The notes under the pieces were generated by a model that was not told where the DNA came from, searched no databases, and worked only from the letters and a program-made list of their open reading frames with translations. A stretch of 64,000 nucleotides of DNA from Sabellastarte sp. h YS-2021. Lineage: Eukaryota > Annelida > Polychaeta > Sabellida > Sabellidae. The position numbers were made by a program, and so were the translations under genes. The stretch is from the NCBI GenBank assembly GCA_964017235.1, contig OZ024930.1, positions 156,426,221-156,490,220 on the forward strand, in the 5' to 3' direction. The first letter of the stretch is position 1, and each line of letters opens with the position of its first letter. Positions 1-12,521 of this stretch are shown piece by piece.

Positions 1-339
1 ATATCATATCACCATTGCACCTTCCCTGAACCCACGTTGATATTAGGTGGATTCAAACCCTTGGTCACAGAGGGTGGAAACAAGTGATAAGTAAGTGGAA
101 CTTACTGATCACTCGTCCTCTCATTCTGATTGATGTGACCAGTAGAAGTAGGGATTCTGTAACAGTACATTAATATGAATATGAGAAATCATGTCAGATT
201 TCAGAGTCAACATGTGGAAAGAAAAATGCATCAATGCATAGCTACCCTTGTCTCTTTGGGTGCTATTTGGAGAGTTTGATATTCTTTCAATTAACTTATT
301 TTCCCAAACAGAATCAACTGAACAGTCCAATGTTGAACC
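1..339. other. no feature seen
   Basis: Ordinary AT-rich sequence. Short open frames on both strands show no domain, no cysteine or glycine pattern and no convincing splice sites. I see nothing to annotate. Confidence 0.4.
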
Positions 340-720
340 ATCAGTGGCAAATCCATTGGCCCGCCGGAGCCTGGCACTGGTGGGCCACCATCTTTCTGTC
401 TGTTGGGCCAATAATATAATAAAAATATTGTTTGTATGTCTAAATTGTTAAATAGTGAGTTAAAAATTGTGGGCTCACTGAAATCTCATTATTAGATACA
501 CACATATGAATTATCACTTATTATTGCTCACTACCATTTTGAACAAAAATCCACTGTTGGCCCACAGTTAGCCCACTGGTGGCAAATTCTACAGACATGA
601 AGATTGGATAGAAATTGGTTATTCAAACTGCTGAATATATAACCAAAAACCACCGGTGCCAACGGTGGCAAAATCTGCAGACCATATACCATTGGGCCAC
701 CAGTGGAATGTTATATGGGT
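340..720. repeat. degenerate foldback repeat cluster
   Basis: Variants of a GGCCCACCAGTGG-like motif occur several times in both orientations, near 355-415, 553-585 and 650-712. A GC-richer island thus sits in AT-rich DNA and could fold on itself. It looks like an old foldback MITE. Ends and target duplication cannot be defined, so the boundaries are approximate. Confidence 0.35.
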
Positions 721-1034
721 TAATATATCTGCAAAGTTGCAGTTAGTCTATGCAAATTAGTGATTGCTTTAACATCAGTTAACACAATGTATCAAATGTG
801 TTACCTCAGTATCCCTTACAGGTTGTCATCACCGATGGAATGATTGACAAAGATTCTGGAAAATAATGATGAGTGTGAAGTTACGTAAAGACATATTAAG
901 GAAAAAATCGGCACTTGTTGATAAATTTGTAATGCTAATTATCCAAAATAAGTGGCCAAATACAGTGTGAGGTGGATAACAAAATATTGGGCATACATAC
1001 TTTTGTCATTGTGAGAAGATGCCCATCTTATGAA
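721..1034. other. no firm feature
   Basis: Mostly AT-rich DNA. The only point of note is an acceptor-like CTTACAG followed by a 45-nt open stretch at 822-866, treated as a weak exon candidate in the findings. Confidence 0.3.
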
Positions 1035-1270
1035 GAACTGTTATAATGAAAATAAGGCCGAAAAGCATATCGTTCTCTATGCATAAGCTGCAAAGCCATC
1101 AGAGACAGAAGTAGTGCACTTATGAAAGTCTGGCAACAAAAACAAATTCCAGGTCAGATATATCCCATACCTGGTCTAGAACTCAGATGGTCACCCATCG
1201 AAGTACTAACATAGCCCATTGCTGCTTAACTTCAGTGATGAGATGGTCTGCCACACTGGCCATATGCTTC
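1035..1270 (-). mobile_element. 5S rRNA-derived SINE (SINE3-like), copy 1
   Basis: Read on the minus strand, about 1250-1160 follows the 3' half of 5S rRNA. It contains CTGAAGTTAAGCAGC, then GTTAGTACTTCGATGGG and TGACCATCTG, which correspond to the 5S internal promoter (box A, intermediate element, box C). The part downstream on the minus strand (about 1130-1040) includes TCTCTGATGGCTTTG and TTTTCGGCCTTA. Both are also present in the same order in a second copy at about 58034-58300. A shared non-5S tail makes a SINE family far more likely than a stray 5S pseudogene. The exact ends and target duplication were not resolved. Confidence 0.65.
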
Positions 1271-2929
1271 CCATTTCCCTGACAAAAATCTTAGAGCTTT
1301 TTCAAAAATACCCAGGAAAGCATTCTGTATAGGGGAATACCTAGTCTTTGTTATATTTTATAACACCATACCCAGTGAGGTTAATCAGTTGGGACTGTAC
1401 CTGTGCATGGCATTTGTCAGTCATCTTAGTTTAGAGGATCGACCTAGAGCAGTCTACACCACCATCTCTATTTATGTGTTCCAAGTCAGCTTTTGAATAG
1501 TTTGGCATTTGTACAGGTCCCATAATTGTATGCAACAATCCTGAGCAACTTGTATTCAGCATACACGGGTGCAAACATGACAATAGCTTGGGAAACATTA
1601 CACTGAAGAAAAAAATTTTTTTTTTTTCATGATAAGTCTATTTGATCATTGTATATTTGCCTTTAGGAGAACCAAAAATATAATGTAAATTCAATTTTTT
1701 TTATTAAAGTATGCCACAGTTATTCATTACTTTGGTGTAGTAACTCTGTGGCACTGGTCTCCATCCATGTACTTATCATCCTTAAAAATGCATTGTACTC
1801 CTACAGGCACACTTCGAACCCATGGGAGAGATTTTGGTAGCTAACCCAATGGCCGTGCATCTTCATGTAATGACAACTCCACATCTCTTTGTTCAGCTGG
1901 GTATGGTCCAAGTTTGTTATCTCTCGTCAGATAAAAGTCTGAGTCAGGAGAGATATATATGTGTGGATGATGCTTATGTGTATGTGTATTTCACGTTCAC
2001 CCAATTTTATATATTTTATATATTATTTCTGCTAAGAAAACATATATGTAAAACATTCTAGCCTCTTTTTAGCGATTTTTTTTTACAATGATCAAATTTG
2101 ACTTTCGATCCCTGCTTCAAAATTGAATTGGATTATTAAGGTCTTTTGTTGCCCTTATTATTGTTATTATTGATCCTTGGGCTTTGAACCATGTTTCAAG
2201 GTCTATTTTACCCCTGTCACGTTTGCTCAATACTTGGCGGGAGATAACTGCAATGACAAGAGTGTTGTTTCATACCAGATGATAATTAGTGGATATCTCT
2301 TTCACACTGCATGATGTAGATTCTAAAAGTAGGGAAGGTCTAGTTTCCTTACTTGTTTGTTTTTCCACTATTTAATATAATCAATTGACTGGAGTGATCA
2401 TGTCTACAGTTCAATCGATATTAGTTACTCGTTTCTGTTCTTTTCTTGCATGTTTAGACAAGTGTTACTTCAGTCCCACGTTAAAGCCACTAGCTTTGAC
2501 CAAGTAAAGTGTCTATTATAAGGCAAGGCGAATATGAAGATATTTTAAATAAAAGCAAATATATAATCACATACTTTTTGGGTTGTTTTATTAATCTTAT
2601 TAGTACATTGTTTAGCATTGTTAACACTAATTTTATTATATCTAACATCCATCTTTACAACACTGAAAGTCCCATAGCCATATTATGGTAGAACTTTAGA
2701 GGCTATATTATGAAGGGACTATTATTTACAAGCCCATAAGATTCTAAGCAAATATTTTCTTTTACTGTTAATCTGTAGGACTAAAAGACTAAAAGATGAT
2801 CAGTCAAGGATAATCTTCTTGACTAACTACTATAAAAGTTAACATTTATAAAATACCATAAAATAGAAAGCCCAACCCAAAGAGTAGTGTAGAAGTAGAG
2901 CTAGGAAAGAAATTTTTGAAAGGCTGAGG
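1271..2929. other. intergenic, no gene seen
   Basis: There is an imperfect palindrome at about 1713-1753 (GCCACAG arms) and a short T-run at 1615-1628. Open frames at 1822-2061 and 2509-2691 lack recognisable domains and are AT-rich. No exon with both splice signals could be supported. Confidence 0.35.
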
Positions 2930-3836
2930 TCACAGCAGATACGACCACACCGCCTCGCTATGCCAGTGTCCATGGATTTTTATTTTCTCAAGAGGCACCC
3001 CCTTTGAAAAAGCCCAAGACGCCCCACTAGGCCTAAAGGTATGGAAACCAAAATCTTGCGGGTTCAAATCCATTTTAATCACTAAACTTTTCAAAACTTT
3101 CCTAGCCACATGAGCTGTCAAGTGCTGTTTCCCTGTTGAAATTTTTATCATAAAAAGGGGGTCAGATTGTGACAAGCCCATTCGTTTGATCATGGTTTGA
3201 ACTGCCACTACTGGACATAACTGCGCATTCGACAAACGTGGCAACTGAACCAATCTATACTCAGATGCAGACTGCATATTTTTGGCTGTTTTTTGGATGT
3301 ATTGCATACCCGGAGAAGCCCAGATGATATCCTTAACCAAGGGATAACGTGTCGGGTCAAAGGTTGACAATGAAGGGGGGCCAACGAAGCCAATCTAAAA
3401 AATCCATAGAACGCGAACAAAAATAAAGCTTTAAATGTTTCAGCATTTGGGAGGTCAAATGAACCAATCTTTCTAACATATTTAACATATCTACTGTAAA
3501 AATACCTTTCACTTTAGGCTTTAATGGCAGATTATTTTTTGCTGATTTACACATTAATACTACTTTCCTTGAAGACAAGTTAGCCACATTCCATGAATAC
3601 AATGCAAAATAATGTTGCAGTACTGATAATGCATTATGCAAGGACACTGCTGACAGGCCATTCTGAATCAAAAACTCTAAGTATAACACTATTGTAGTCT
3701 CTGTTGTACAGTCTTGCAATTTACAAAAAATTACAAACGCCAGGAACATTTTAAAAGTTCTTTCATAGGCAGCCGCAGTCCTTGGACGCAACGCTCCTGA
3801 AATCCTGGAAGCCGCACTGAAAGCCAACTTTCTCAA
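2930..3836 (-). pseudogene. DIRS tyrosine recombinase region (fossil)
   Basis: The C-terminal part carries a tyrosine-recombinase signature: HTFRPSGASWAF followed by GHWHSEAVWSYL, the H-x-x-R box and the region of the final catalytic tyrosine. Upstream, a RLVQLPRLSNAQLCPVVAV-like stretch is typical of DIRS recombinases. The enzyme would integrate a circular DNA intermediate without a target duplication. It belongs to the 2930-7540 element and is not functional as it stands. Confidence 0.8.
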
Positions 3837-3907
3837 TAGCCCTTCATCTGCATCTAAAACAAAGAGGCCAGGCAGTACTGATGCTTATAAAAGGGGCACC
3901 ATGTGCC

Positions 3908-5866
3908 CTATATGCTAAAGTCGGGAATCATACTATTAAGGTCAGGCTGCAGCCATTTACAAGTTTTCAAGATTCTGACTGGCAATGTATTTTGATTATT
4001 ATAATGACTCCATCTTGACAAAATATCTGCATAAACATTGCTCACACCTTGTATATGTTTAACCTTAAGGTCAATATTATAAACTGCTGCTAATAACCAT
4101 ACGTTACGTACACAAGCCATTAATATAGAATCTCTAATCTTAAAATTAGTAAATATATTCACCACTGCACTATTATCACACCAAAAAACAACTTTATGAT
4201 TCGTTAAATACTTTGCCCAACATTTCAGTGCCACCAATATATTTAAAGCTTCAAAATGAACAATAGTACATACATGTTTCAGTGCATTTAATATTGGAAT
4301 TGCATATACCATGTTACCCAATTTTGCTCCTAACCCTTGAAGGGATGCATCCACATAAATTTCATATGTATAAGAATCCTTTAAATGCATTTCCACTGAA
4401 CCATTAAATTGTTCCATGAAGCTTAAAAACCAGTTCAAATCTTTTCGAAAACCCTGGGATGTTGTAATGTAACCCTTAATTGGACATTGTCTTAACAGTT
4501 GCAGCATTCGATTGGAAAAGAGCCTGGCTGGCTTTATACATCTATTAATGTACAACAATTTACCCAACAATTTCTGTAGTTGATTCCTCGTTGTAACCTC
4601 TTTGCCTACCCATTTGACACACAATTTTCTGATTTCCCTCAATTTTTTAGGGGGGATAGTTAGAATCCCTAATCTTGCGTCCACATCTATCCCTAAACAT
4701 GTGAGCTTTGAAACTGGGGCCACAACCTTGCTCTTGTTAAGAGGTAACCCTAAATTTTGTAATAGTTAGACCAGCGTCAGAAAAGTGTCGTCAGCCCTAT
4801 CAGGAGACAACGCCCCTATGACGTCATCCAGGTACGACATAACCCAGTGGCGTTGTTACACCATAAGATATGTGATTGCGTCTGTAGAAAACTGGCATCC
4901 CGACGCCCCTTGCTTTAGTCCAAACGGAATTGCTACGTCATAATATGTTGCGTCACGCCACTTCAACCCCAACAAAGGGTAATCACGCGGATCCTCCCTT
5001 AAGTTACGGTATGCTCTTTGCAGATCCACCTTATATAACTGAGCAGAAGGGCCTAATATTGATATTCTTTCTACTAAGTTATCTATAGTTGGGTACCTTA
5101 ATTTTGCACACAATATATCAAGCCTGTCATCTGGAATGGCTGAATTTACACTATTGTTAATGGGCCAAGACAAATCTACTATCACCCTAACGCCTCCATC
5201 TGGCTTGTTCCTAGTCATAAGGGGAGAGTAGTGAGTACGTTCGAATGGTGAAGCCTGTAATGCACCCACCATAGCCTTATGTGTAATTTCTGTTGCAAAA
5301 GACTTATCAACCCCTTCTCGGCTTCGACATGCAGAACTGTGGTTATTTATATCTGTATTAAATGTAAATTTATTCTGATCAATATTTAATGGAAACCCAA
5401 AGGCCAGGTATTCACACAAAATTTTATATTTATAATCTTTAAGATAACGCCTCCAATTGTATATGTTTAACCCAGAAGGTATAAGCAATCTACTATGCAC
5501 ATAATTGGGAACCCCTGATTTTTGAACCGCCTTATGGGCTTCCATCGTCCAAGTGTACATATCTGCAGCCATTAACTGTCTTGCCCCTGAATTAATGTCT
5601 ATGAAAGGTTGATCATAAACCATGACCCCAAATTCTTGTTGGAACAAAAAATTGTGTACTGGTTTAAGGATAAATGACAATTCTTTTTGGACAATGTCCC
5701 TACTATTAAACTTATCGTTTTTGTAACTACTAAAATAACCAGGAAAGTACTTATCTACTCCTGGTGTATGTGATTGCACGCTGTTACTCTTAACTACCAT
5801 AAGGCGTGACTGTGATAGATTGTGAACTACACTGGACGTGCTTCTTAAACTGTAACTGTCGTACAT
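3908..5866 (-). pseudogene. DIRS reverse transcriptase and RNase H region (fossil)
   Basis: The reverse-transcriptase half shows KPDGGVRVIVDLSWPIN, LYKVDLQRAYRN and FGLKQGASGCQF, which match fingers and palm motifs of DIRS and other LTR-kin polymerases; a palm YxDD motif lies at about 4820-4840. The RNase H half has CLGIDVDARLGILTIP as the connection, EIYVDASLQGLGA, HFEALNILVAL and WCDNSAVVNI, the acidic residues expected of the RNase H fold. It is part of the same broken element. Confidence 0.85.
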
Positions 5867-5985
5867 AGCCCTGTCAACCGTTTTACTTCAATTAACTATA
5901 TGTTTTTTCAGTAATTTTTTCAAACGTAAGGGTGGCCAACCAATCCTCAAGACCAGTGTCCTGTACCATGTTTAATGCTGTACAA

Positions 5986-7537
5986 TCAAACTCTGACATA
6001 TAATTTTTGGGGCCACATGCTAAACTCTCCATGGGGGGGACCTTCCCTCATACCTTGTCCTGAATCGGCCCCCTTCCTCATGGAGGCCTCAGTGGCCCCT
6101 TCCATGCAAAACTTTTTATTACATACACTCCTTGATTTTTTGTGGCCACCCCTCGTTACTCCTATAATATTACTACTTCTTTCCCCATCCTTAAATGCTA
6201 CAGTTTTCATTTTTTCTGGACCATCTTGACCCACATGTACATAGCTGCAGTGCTTGCCCCCACGATTGTTGGCCATCTCCCAACCACAATCCCCAACATA
6301 CACTTGACCTGCATTATTGACTGCCACCGTATGTTGGTACTTGTACTGAGCAGGGGCAAAGACTTCGGCAAAAACATTACCCCAGGGTAAAGATTCCTGA
6401 CCCGGGATAAAAGAAAACGCATCTATATTGAAGAGAACGCGTCTGTTATTGCAGTAATATTTACCACCAGACAATTTACTTGTTGAAATTGATAATTTAT
6501 TGAAAGTTTTTGGTTTAACAGCCTGGCCTACATTATGTAAACAATAAGCATAATCATGACCATTGTGAGAACATGTACGGACTTCATAACAATTGTTAAC
6601 CACATCCTTAATATCACTTTTAAATATGCTGTACGTTTTCATCCGGTTTACCTTCTCGCTTCAATCTCAAGCATTGGGTTCGAGGGTGTTCGAATTTCTT
6701 GCCACAAACCGAGAAGCAGTGACTACAAAAGTGTTGATAATTAATACCTTTCTCCGTATGTTCGGTTTTTTCACTTCTACAAGTGCCCTTGTTGTACAAT
6801 TTGCAGATAAAATTCTTATCTACGACCTCTGGGTTTTGCTTGACATTACCTACTGGGGAAGCAAATCTTTGAGTGTTACAACTACGAATCTTCTCTACTA
6901 AATCGAAATCTTTCCAAGTACAAACACCTTTCTCAATCTCCTGTAATAGGATTCCATGTGCTCACCTAGCTGTGGGGTAAGACACCTCTATTGCGTCTTG
7001 TGCTATACTAATGAAATACTTTAGCATGTTTTTCCTTACTATAGGGTCTTTTTCCTCAAGGGCTGTGGCAACAATACCCTGGGACCACTGCATGGGACTT
7101 AACTTGTCGTACGTTGGTTGTTTCCCCACAGCCAGAATCGTACAAAAATCTTGAGGCCAGCTAATTATATGACGGACCTTACGAGAACCAGTACGAAATC
7201 TACCCGACTTCAAAGCATCAGTAAGCCTACCTCTATGTTCGAGTCGTGATGTGCAGTCGTACTCATGTAGTCATTTCCTTATCTCAGCCTGGATGCGTGA
7301 ATCGCCCTTCAACTCTTGAAAGGATGGCAGCGAACCCTTGTCTTCTTCTCCCACCACTGAACTGTGTGCCGATGGAACTGGAGACATGGACTTCTCTTCT
7401 TGCTTGTGAAGGCGTTCGTTGAACCCCACCATCATCTCCATCATCTTGTCCATCTTGTCTTCTAATAATTTAAAACGTGTCTCTTCTTGCTCAGTAACTT
7501 GTACTGGGGTAGACGGTATTGCCTTCTTTCTACCCAT
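5986..7537 (-). pseudogene. DIRS Gag-like region (fossil)
   Basis: The first part (7537-7271) is rich in Lys, Glu and Met with heptad-like spacing, consistent with a coiled coil. The next part resembles the conserved Gag body of DIRS-like elements (HIISWPQDF, LSPMQWSQGIV). Further on lies a Cys/His-rich segment near 6730-6900 and a Gly-rich tail. No sequence search was possible, so the Gag assignment rests on position before the polymerase and on these features. Confidence 0.6.
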
Positions 7538-7540
7538 GCC

Positions 7541-8042
7541 TCCTGACAGCTTTAGCTTGAGTAACTGGCCACTACGTGTGTATTATGACAAGGTACGGCT
7601 CAGCACTCAACAAAAACCTGCCAGCACGCCCAGTGCAATTTCACAATCTGAAAATTCTGGTGAATTCACCAGAATTTAAACTTGATTTTTGACTAACTCC
7701 AAACTAGCTGGCAGGGTTAACTATTTTACTATTTTTATACAGACTTGATTGACAGGTCACCTGAATATTTTTCCCCAGTTCACCCAGTTTCTAAAACTCA
7801 TCAACGTCCTTGCCCCTAGGCCAAATAACAGTTCACCCAGTTTCTGAGTTCAAACAATTCACCCAATTTAAATATTCACCCAAATTCACCAGTCCAAAAA
7901 CCAGTACACACCATAATATATATTTTTCTAGCCACTACTTTATTTCTGCCTGCAAATACTGTTGAATCTTGTGACTGAAATTCTGCGCTACTTTTTCGTA
8001 CTCGCAGATACACAGTCTCTAAATCTCTAAATTTGACAATTT
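7541..8042. other. flank of the DIRS element with TTCACCCA motifs
   Basis: No gene is seen. The motif TTCACCCA recurs irregularly between about 7770 and 7895, giving a short degenerate tandem stretch. The DIRS 5' untranslated region may occupy part of this interval. Confidence 0.3.
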
Positions 8043-10033
8043 CCCAGCAGGCACATGCACAGATCTTTGAAAACATGTTGATTTAGTGTTGAAAATTAAT
8101 TGATCCTAACGTTGATGTACACTTTTTTAACACTAAATCTAAGTTAGTTTCCAAATATGAAAAAGTAGTCACATTTTAGACATGAAATGCTGAGGATTTC
8201 GTGTTGAAAATTAATCCTGACATATTTTCAGCACTAACTCTAAGTTAGATTTCTAAAAAGAAAAAGTAGTCATGTTTCACAAGAATAATCAACACTAAAT
8301 CTTGTTTATATTTCCAACATGAAAAAGTAGTTATGTTTTAAACAAGAAATCTTAATGTAGGGTTGAATATTGATTTACATATTTTCAACAGTAAATCCAT
8401 GTTTGATTTGTGAAGGGAAAAAGAAGTCGTATTTTTGAACAATAACACATTAAATATGGGAAAATGTATGGCATGAGTATTCTAATTGTGTACCTTCCCC
8501 AAAAGTGGTAAGATTTTCCAAAAAAAAATAATAATAAAAATTGTGTTATAGCTAGGCAATTTTGATTCATTCTTCTTAGTTCTTACATTCTTACATTGTC
8601 ATTTTCAGATTTGTGTGTTTTACCACAAAGAGTAGTTTTTATTAGTTAGATAGTTAATTACTGTATATCTACGGTATATTTGGCTATGAAATTATCTCAA
8701 AATTTCACACATATTTTATGTTTTAATAGTAGCTCTAGTCTCAAAGGATAACAATCAAACTGGATAACATTTTTAATTTAAAATTCTACACTGAAAATTA
8801 CCCTTGTGAAAACTACCCTTTCTTATACATATTATTTACTTCATCTGCAGTAAAAATGTAGCACATTGATGAATCATCAAAATCATTAGTATGTAATAAA
8901 TACATACATATTTATAAAATTTATAAAATCTGCTACAGTCCCTCCTATGTACAATACAAATATATTTAGATAGAATAAGAAAATCACATGTCAAAAGCAG
9001 CATGAATTTAAGCTCTTCAGTTATAACATTTTATTACTCTGAGAACACAATAGCTCCAGTAATCCATACTCTGAGAACACAATAGCTTCAGTAATCCATA
9101 GCATGGTGTGGGCTTGTCTTGCTGTACACACTTAGGGTGGTAGTGTTTTTTTCAAACTACATTCAAAAGATGAATATTTTAAGACAGGCAACAGAAAAAG
9201 CATTGTGATTTTAGTTGAGAGTTTCTTTGTAATTGCAATGCCTATTTTATTATAATATTTAACAAGTTTGACTAGATAAAACAATTAGACACAGAAAAAG
9301 TCACTTTAAAAATACTCCATTTGTTTAAATATATTACCAATAATTTGTCAGATTATTAAAATTGGAATATCCTATAATATGACATAATATAATGGATATC
9401 AAGCTGGAAAATACAAAAGATCATGCATAATATATAACCATATACTGATTGATCGAGTTTGCTCATGCAATATTATGAACAGATACAATGAAACAACATT
9501 CTCAATGAACAAGTTATCATATATATACAGAAATTATATGGAAAATTACCATTTCACATGTTATTATGGGAATTCAGCTAGCCACATGAGATCAAGTGGT
9601 TTAAGCTGAGAAATAAAGAAAATATATAAATGCCATGATTCCATAAAAAAATTAATCTGTGTTGGAGTAATATAGATTAAAACATAAGTAATAATTTGCA
9701 AATGAAAATACCAATGAAAACATACTTCAACATTTCACACATTGGATTCAACCTGATTAAATTGGTTAGATCCAACTAAAACTGGCTTGCAAAATCTACA
9801 TTTATTTCAACCAGATTTAAGTAATTGATTTCAACATGATTTCAACCGTTGAATCCAACTAAAAATAGTTTAAAAATCTATTTTACTCATTGCTTTCAAC
9901 ATGATTTAATTTGTTGGTTTCAACATGATTTCACCCGCTGAATCCAACTGAAAATGCTTTGCAAAATCTACATGTATTTCAATCAGATTTCACCATTGGA
10001 TTCAAGTGATTTCAAAGTTGCGTGCCTGCTGGG
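8043..10033. mobile_element. CCCAG-ended non-autonomous DNA transposon, copy A1
   Basis: The left end CCCAGCAGGCAC (8043) and right end GTGCCTGCTGGG (10033) are inverted repeats, with TT on both sides. Inside the left end lies a tandem array of about 110-bp units at about 8070-8440 (GTTGAAAATTAAT and GAAAAAGTAGT motifs). Inside the right end lies a second, different array at about 9725-10020 (TTGGATCCAAC and TTGCAAAATCTACA motifs, minus sense). The middle has no transposase. Copy A2 at 10676 has the same two arms in reverse order, which shows the two arms belong to one family. Confidence 0.65.
9035..9098. repeat. 32-bp tandem duplication
   Basis: TACTCTGAGAACACAATAGC and its continuation are repeated twice head to tail (9035-9066 and 9067-9098) with one C/T difference. 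Confidence 0.85.
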
Positions 10034-10089
10034 TTTGAGGTATTTGTCCATCTATGGGTCTTTCGTATTTGTTTTGTACTAGAGATCAG

Positions 10090-10672
10090 GGGTTGTATTC
10101 ACCAAAGGTCTGAACCAGGGCTTAGGCTTAAAGTTGAGACTTTTGTCTCAAGTTTCTGCCCCAAAACTGCTAAGACTTTTGTCTTAAGCTTAGTGGTATT
10201 CACAAAGAATTTAATACTGGTCTTAAGCTTAGCCAAGGGATCAACTTTAAGTATGGTAGTGGGCTTAAATTTTGTAAAGAGGACATAAATATGGCCGCCA
10301 TAAACTTTTCTCCACTTCAAAATTTGAAATGGCTGTAAGTAAAGTATAATTATACAGAACACCTCACTAAAGCAGTCTTTGGGAAGTTTATATGTGGTAA
10401 TAAGGTTTTCCATTTCAAAACAGCACTTTTCCTTAGATAAAATGCATTAAATGAAGGATATATGTCACCAATAGTATACTTTGAATAGAAAAGAAAGGTC
10501 ACATGACACAGAAAACCACTGTGGTTATTTGATAATCTTAGATTTAGATAAGTCACCCTTTGTGAATATTGTTTAAAGACAAAACTTAGCTGAGACAAAA
10601 GTCTTAACTTTAAGACTGGATCTAAGCCTATAAGACCTGGCTAAGTCTAAGACCTTTCGTGAATACGGACCC
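10090..10672. mobile_element. MITE with long inverted repeats
   Basis: About 75 bp at each end are imperfect inverted repeats. The left begins GGGGTTGTATTCACCAAAGG and the right is its complement, ending CGTGAATACGGACCC. Both arms contain GAGACTTTTGTCT- and CTTAAG-type stretches. No transposase is present. The right end abuts the next CCCAG element, so no target duplication is visible. Confidence 0.75.
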
Positions 10673-12521
10673 GTACCCAGCAGGCACGCAACTTTGAAAT
10701 CAGGTTGAATCCAACGGTGAAATCTGGTTGAAATATGTCTAGATTTTGCAAACCGTTTTTAGTTGGATCCAACCGGTGAAATCATTTGAAACCAACTGTT
10801 GAAATCTGATTGAATTCAATGGGTGAAATCAGGCTGAAATACGTGTAGATTTTGCAAACCGTTTTTGGTTGGATCCAACCGGTGAAATCATGTTGAAACC
10901 AACTGTTGAAATATGGTTGAATTCAATGGGTGAAATCAGATTGAAATACGTGTAGATTTTGCAAACCATTTTTGGTTGGATCCAACTGGTGAAATCATGT
11001 TGAAACCAACTGTTGAAATCTGGTTGTATTTATGTGTGAAATCTGGTTGAAATAGATGTAGATTTTGCAAACAGGTTTTGGTTGGATCCAATGTATGAAA
11101 TAGGGTTGAGTTCAATGGGTAAAATCAGGTTATTTACATTGTCTTCCTTATTTGAATCATTGTAGCTTGTGTGTCATAATTATAGCTTCTTAATAATATT
11201 ATACAATAACTATCCATATGCATATTTTACACTTTGGATACAACTCCAAGTAATTAATTCTTTCCAAGATGGCATGTATTCATGAATCATTGTATATTCA
11301 ATATTCTATTTCTGATGACATTGTAATGATACATAATTTTGCATCAAATATAATTATAATTGCTCAAGATACGTAAATCCATATTATCCAATTAGATATC
11401 CATTTTTTATGTTTTTAATAGGACCAGTATTATTCAATGTCTTCAATTGAAATTCTTTTTGTGGAATTTTAAAATATTTTTTTTCTTTGTAAAAAACAAA
11501 CAATTGTGACATTATTTATATCTTCAGCATTTTATCCAGTCAGTTTCTGTTAAAGGTTTATTAAGTTGGCTATAATTATATTGTAATTATAAAGAAGCTA
11601 TAATCATGTAGCAAAGCCACAATGCTCAGTTCAGATGCTTGTGTCTAATATAACTTTGGCATATAAACTGAGAAAAAACACAACAATAGCAACATTATTA
11701 GAACTCCACTCATTACTCCCCACCTTAATTAGTTGTCAGTGCTGACCACAAAAAACAGACTTAAAGAAGTAAACACCATGCATGCAATTGAGCAAGGGTA
11801 AACCCCCACCTCCACCCCTGGTGTGTTATCTAATTACTTTAGTCACAGGTCCAGTGTTCTGTGTAGCAGGGTACAGATAAGAAAAACCAGGAACCCCCAA
11901 CTTCACTGTTGTGTGATAAAATGTTATAGCTTAGGTTCTCTGTATAGAGAAATTTTCAGTTTAAACTTGCAAACTGAAAACTAGTTCTTTGTGTATGGGA
12001 GACTTTTGAGAAACAAATTCTAATTACTAAGTTTTGATGAATAAGTTTTAATTTATCTTTTTTTTTATTTAAGATAAGTTTGACTTCAAAATGCTTTTTT
12101 TTAATTATTGGGAATTGTATTATTCAAAATATAATTATAAATTATAAAAGTTATATTTGGATGCATCAGTTAATTAATAAGGAGAATGGATAAAAATGTA
12201 CATGCACACATAATCTTTATCATCTTTATAATCTTTAAAAATTAGTCTTTGCTTTACAAATACCTACAAATTCAAAAACAATTGCAATAATAGTTCTTTC
12301 AAAAAGTTAGACTTAATCACTATATCACCCTGTAGAAAATGAATTTTCAATCAACCAGTCTTTCATTTCCCAATATTCAACCTGTTTTCTGTTCAATAAC
12401 ATGACTAAGATTTCATGTCGAAAAACCTAACTTGATTTAGTGGTGATTTTTTATGAAGTATCACTACTTTTTCCAGTCAGAAATCCAGCTTTGAAATAGT
12501 GTTGAAACTGTGTCACTGACA

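Larger units (their letters stand above)
2930..7540 (-). mobile_element. DIRS-type tyrosine-recombinase retroelement, broken copy
   Basis: Reading the minus strand from right to left, the parts come in the order of a DIRS/Ngaro-like element: an acidic coiled-coil Gag start, the Gag body with a Cys/His-rich stretch, reverse transcriptase, RNase H, then a tyrosine recombinase. This combination is diagnostic of the DIRS order, since LTR elements use a DDE integrase. The copy is broken in roughly five places but keeps long readable stretches, so it is probably not ancient. Split or inverted terminal repeats typical of the order were not found, so both limits are set by coding similarity and the true element may extend further. 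Confidence 0.85.

Noticed and set aside
1160-1250. A functional 5S rRNA gene
   Set aside because: Only the internal-promoter half is similar, with many substitutions, and it is joined to a tail shared with another copy. A SINE fits better.
1822-2061. A 79-codon open frame preceded by CCTACAG
   Set aside because: The second half is low-complexity (Tyr/Val/Phe from TATGTGTATG repeats) and no domain is visible. A relic with a GGGTTCGAAGTG box on the minus strand is equally likely.
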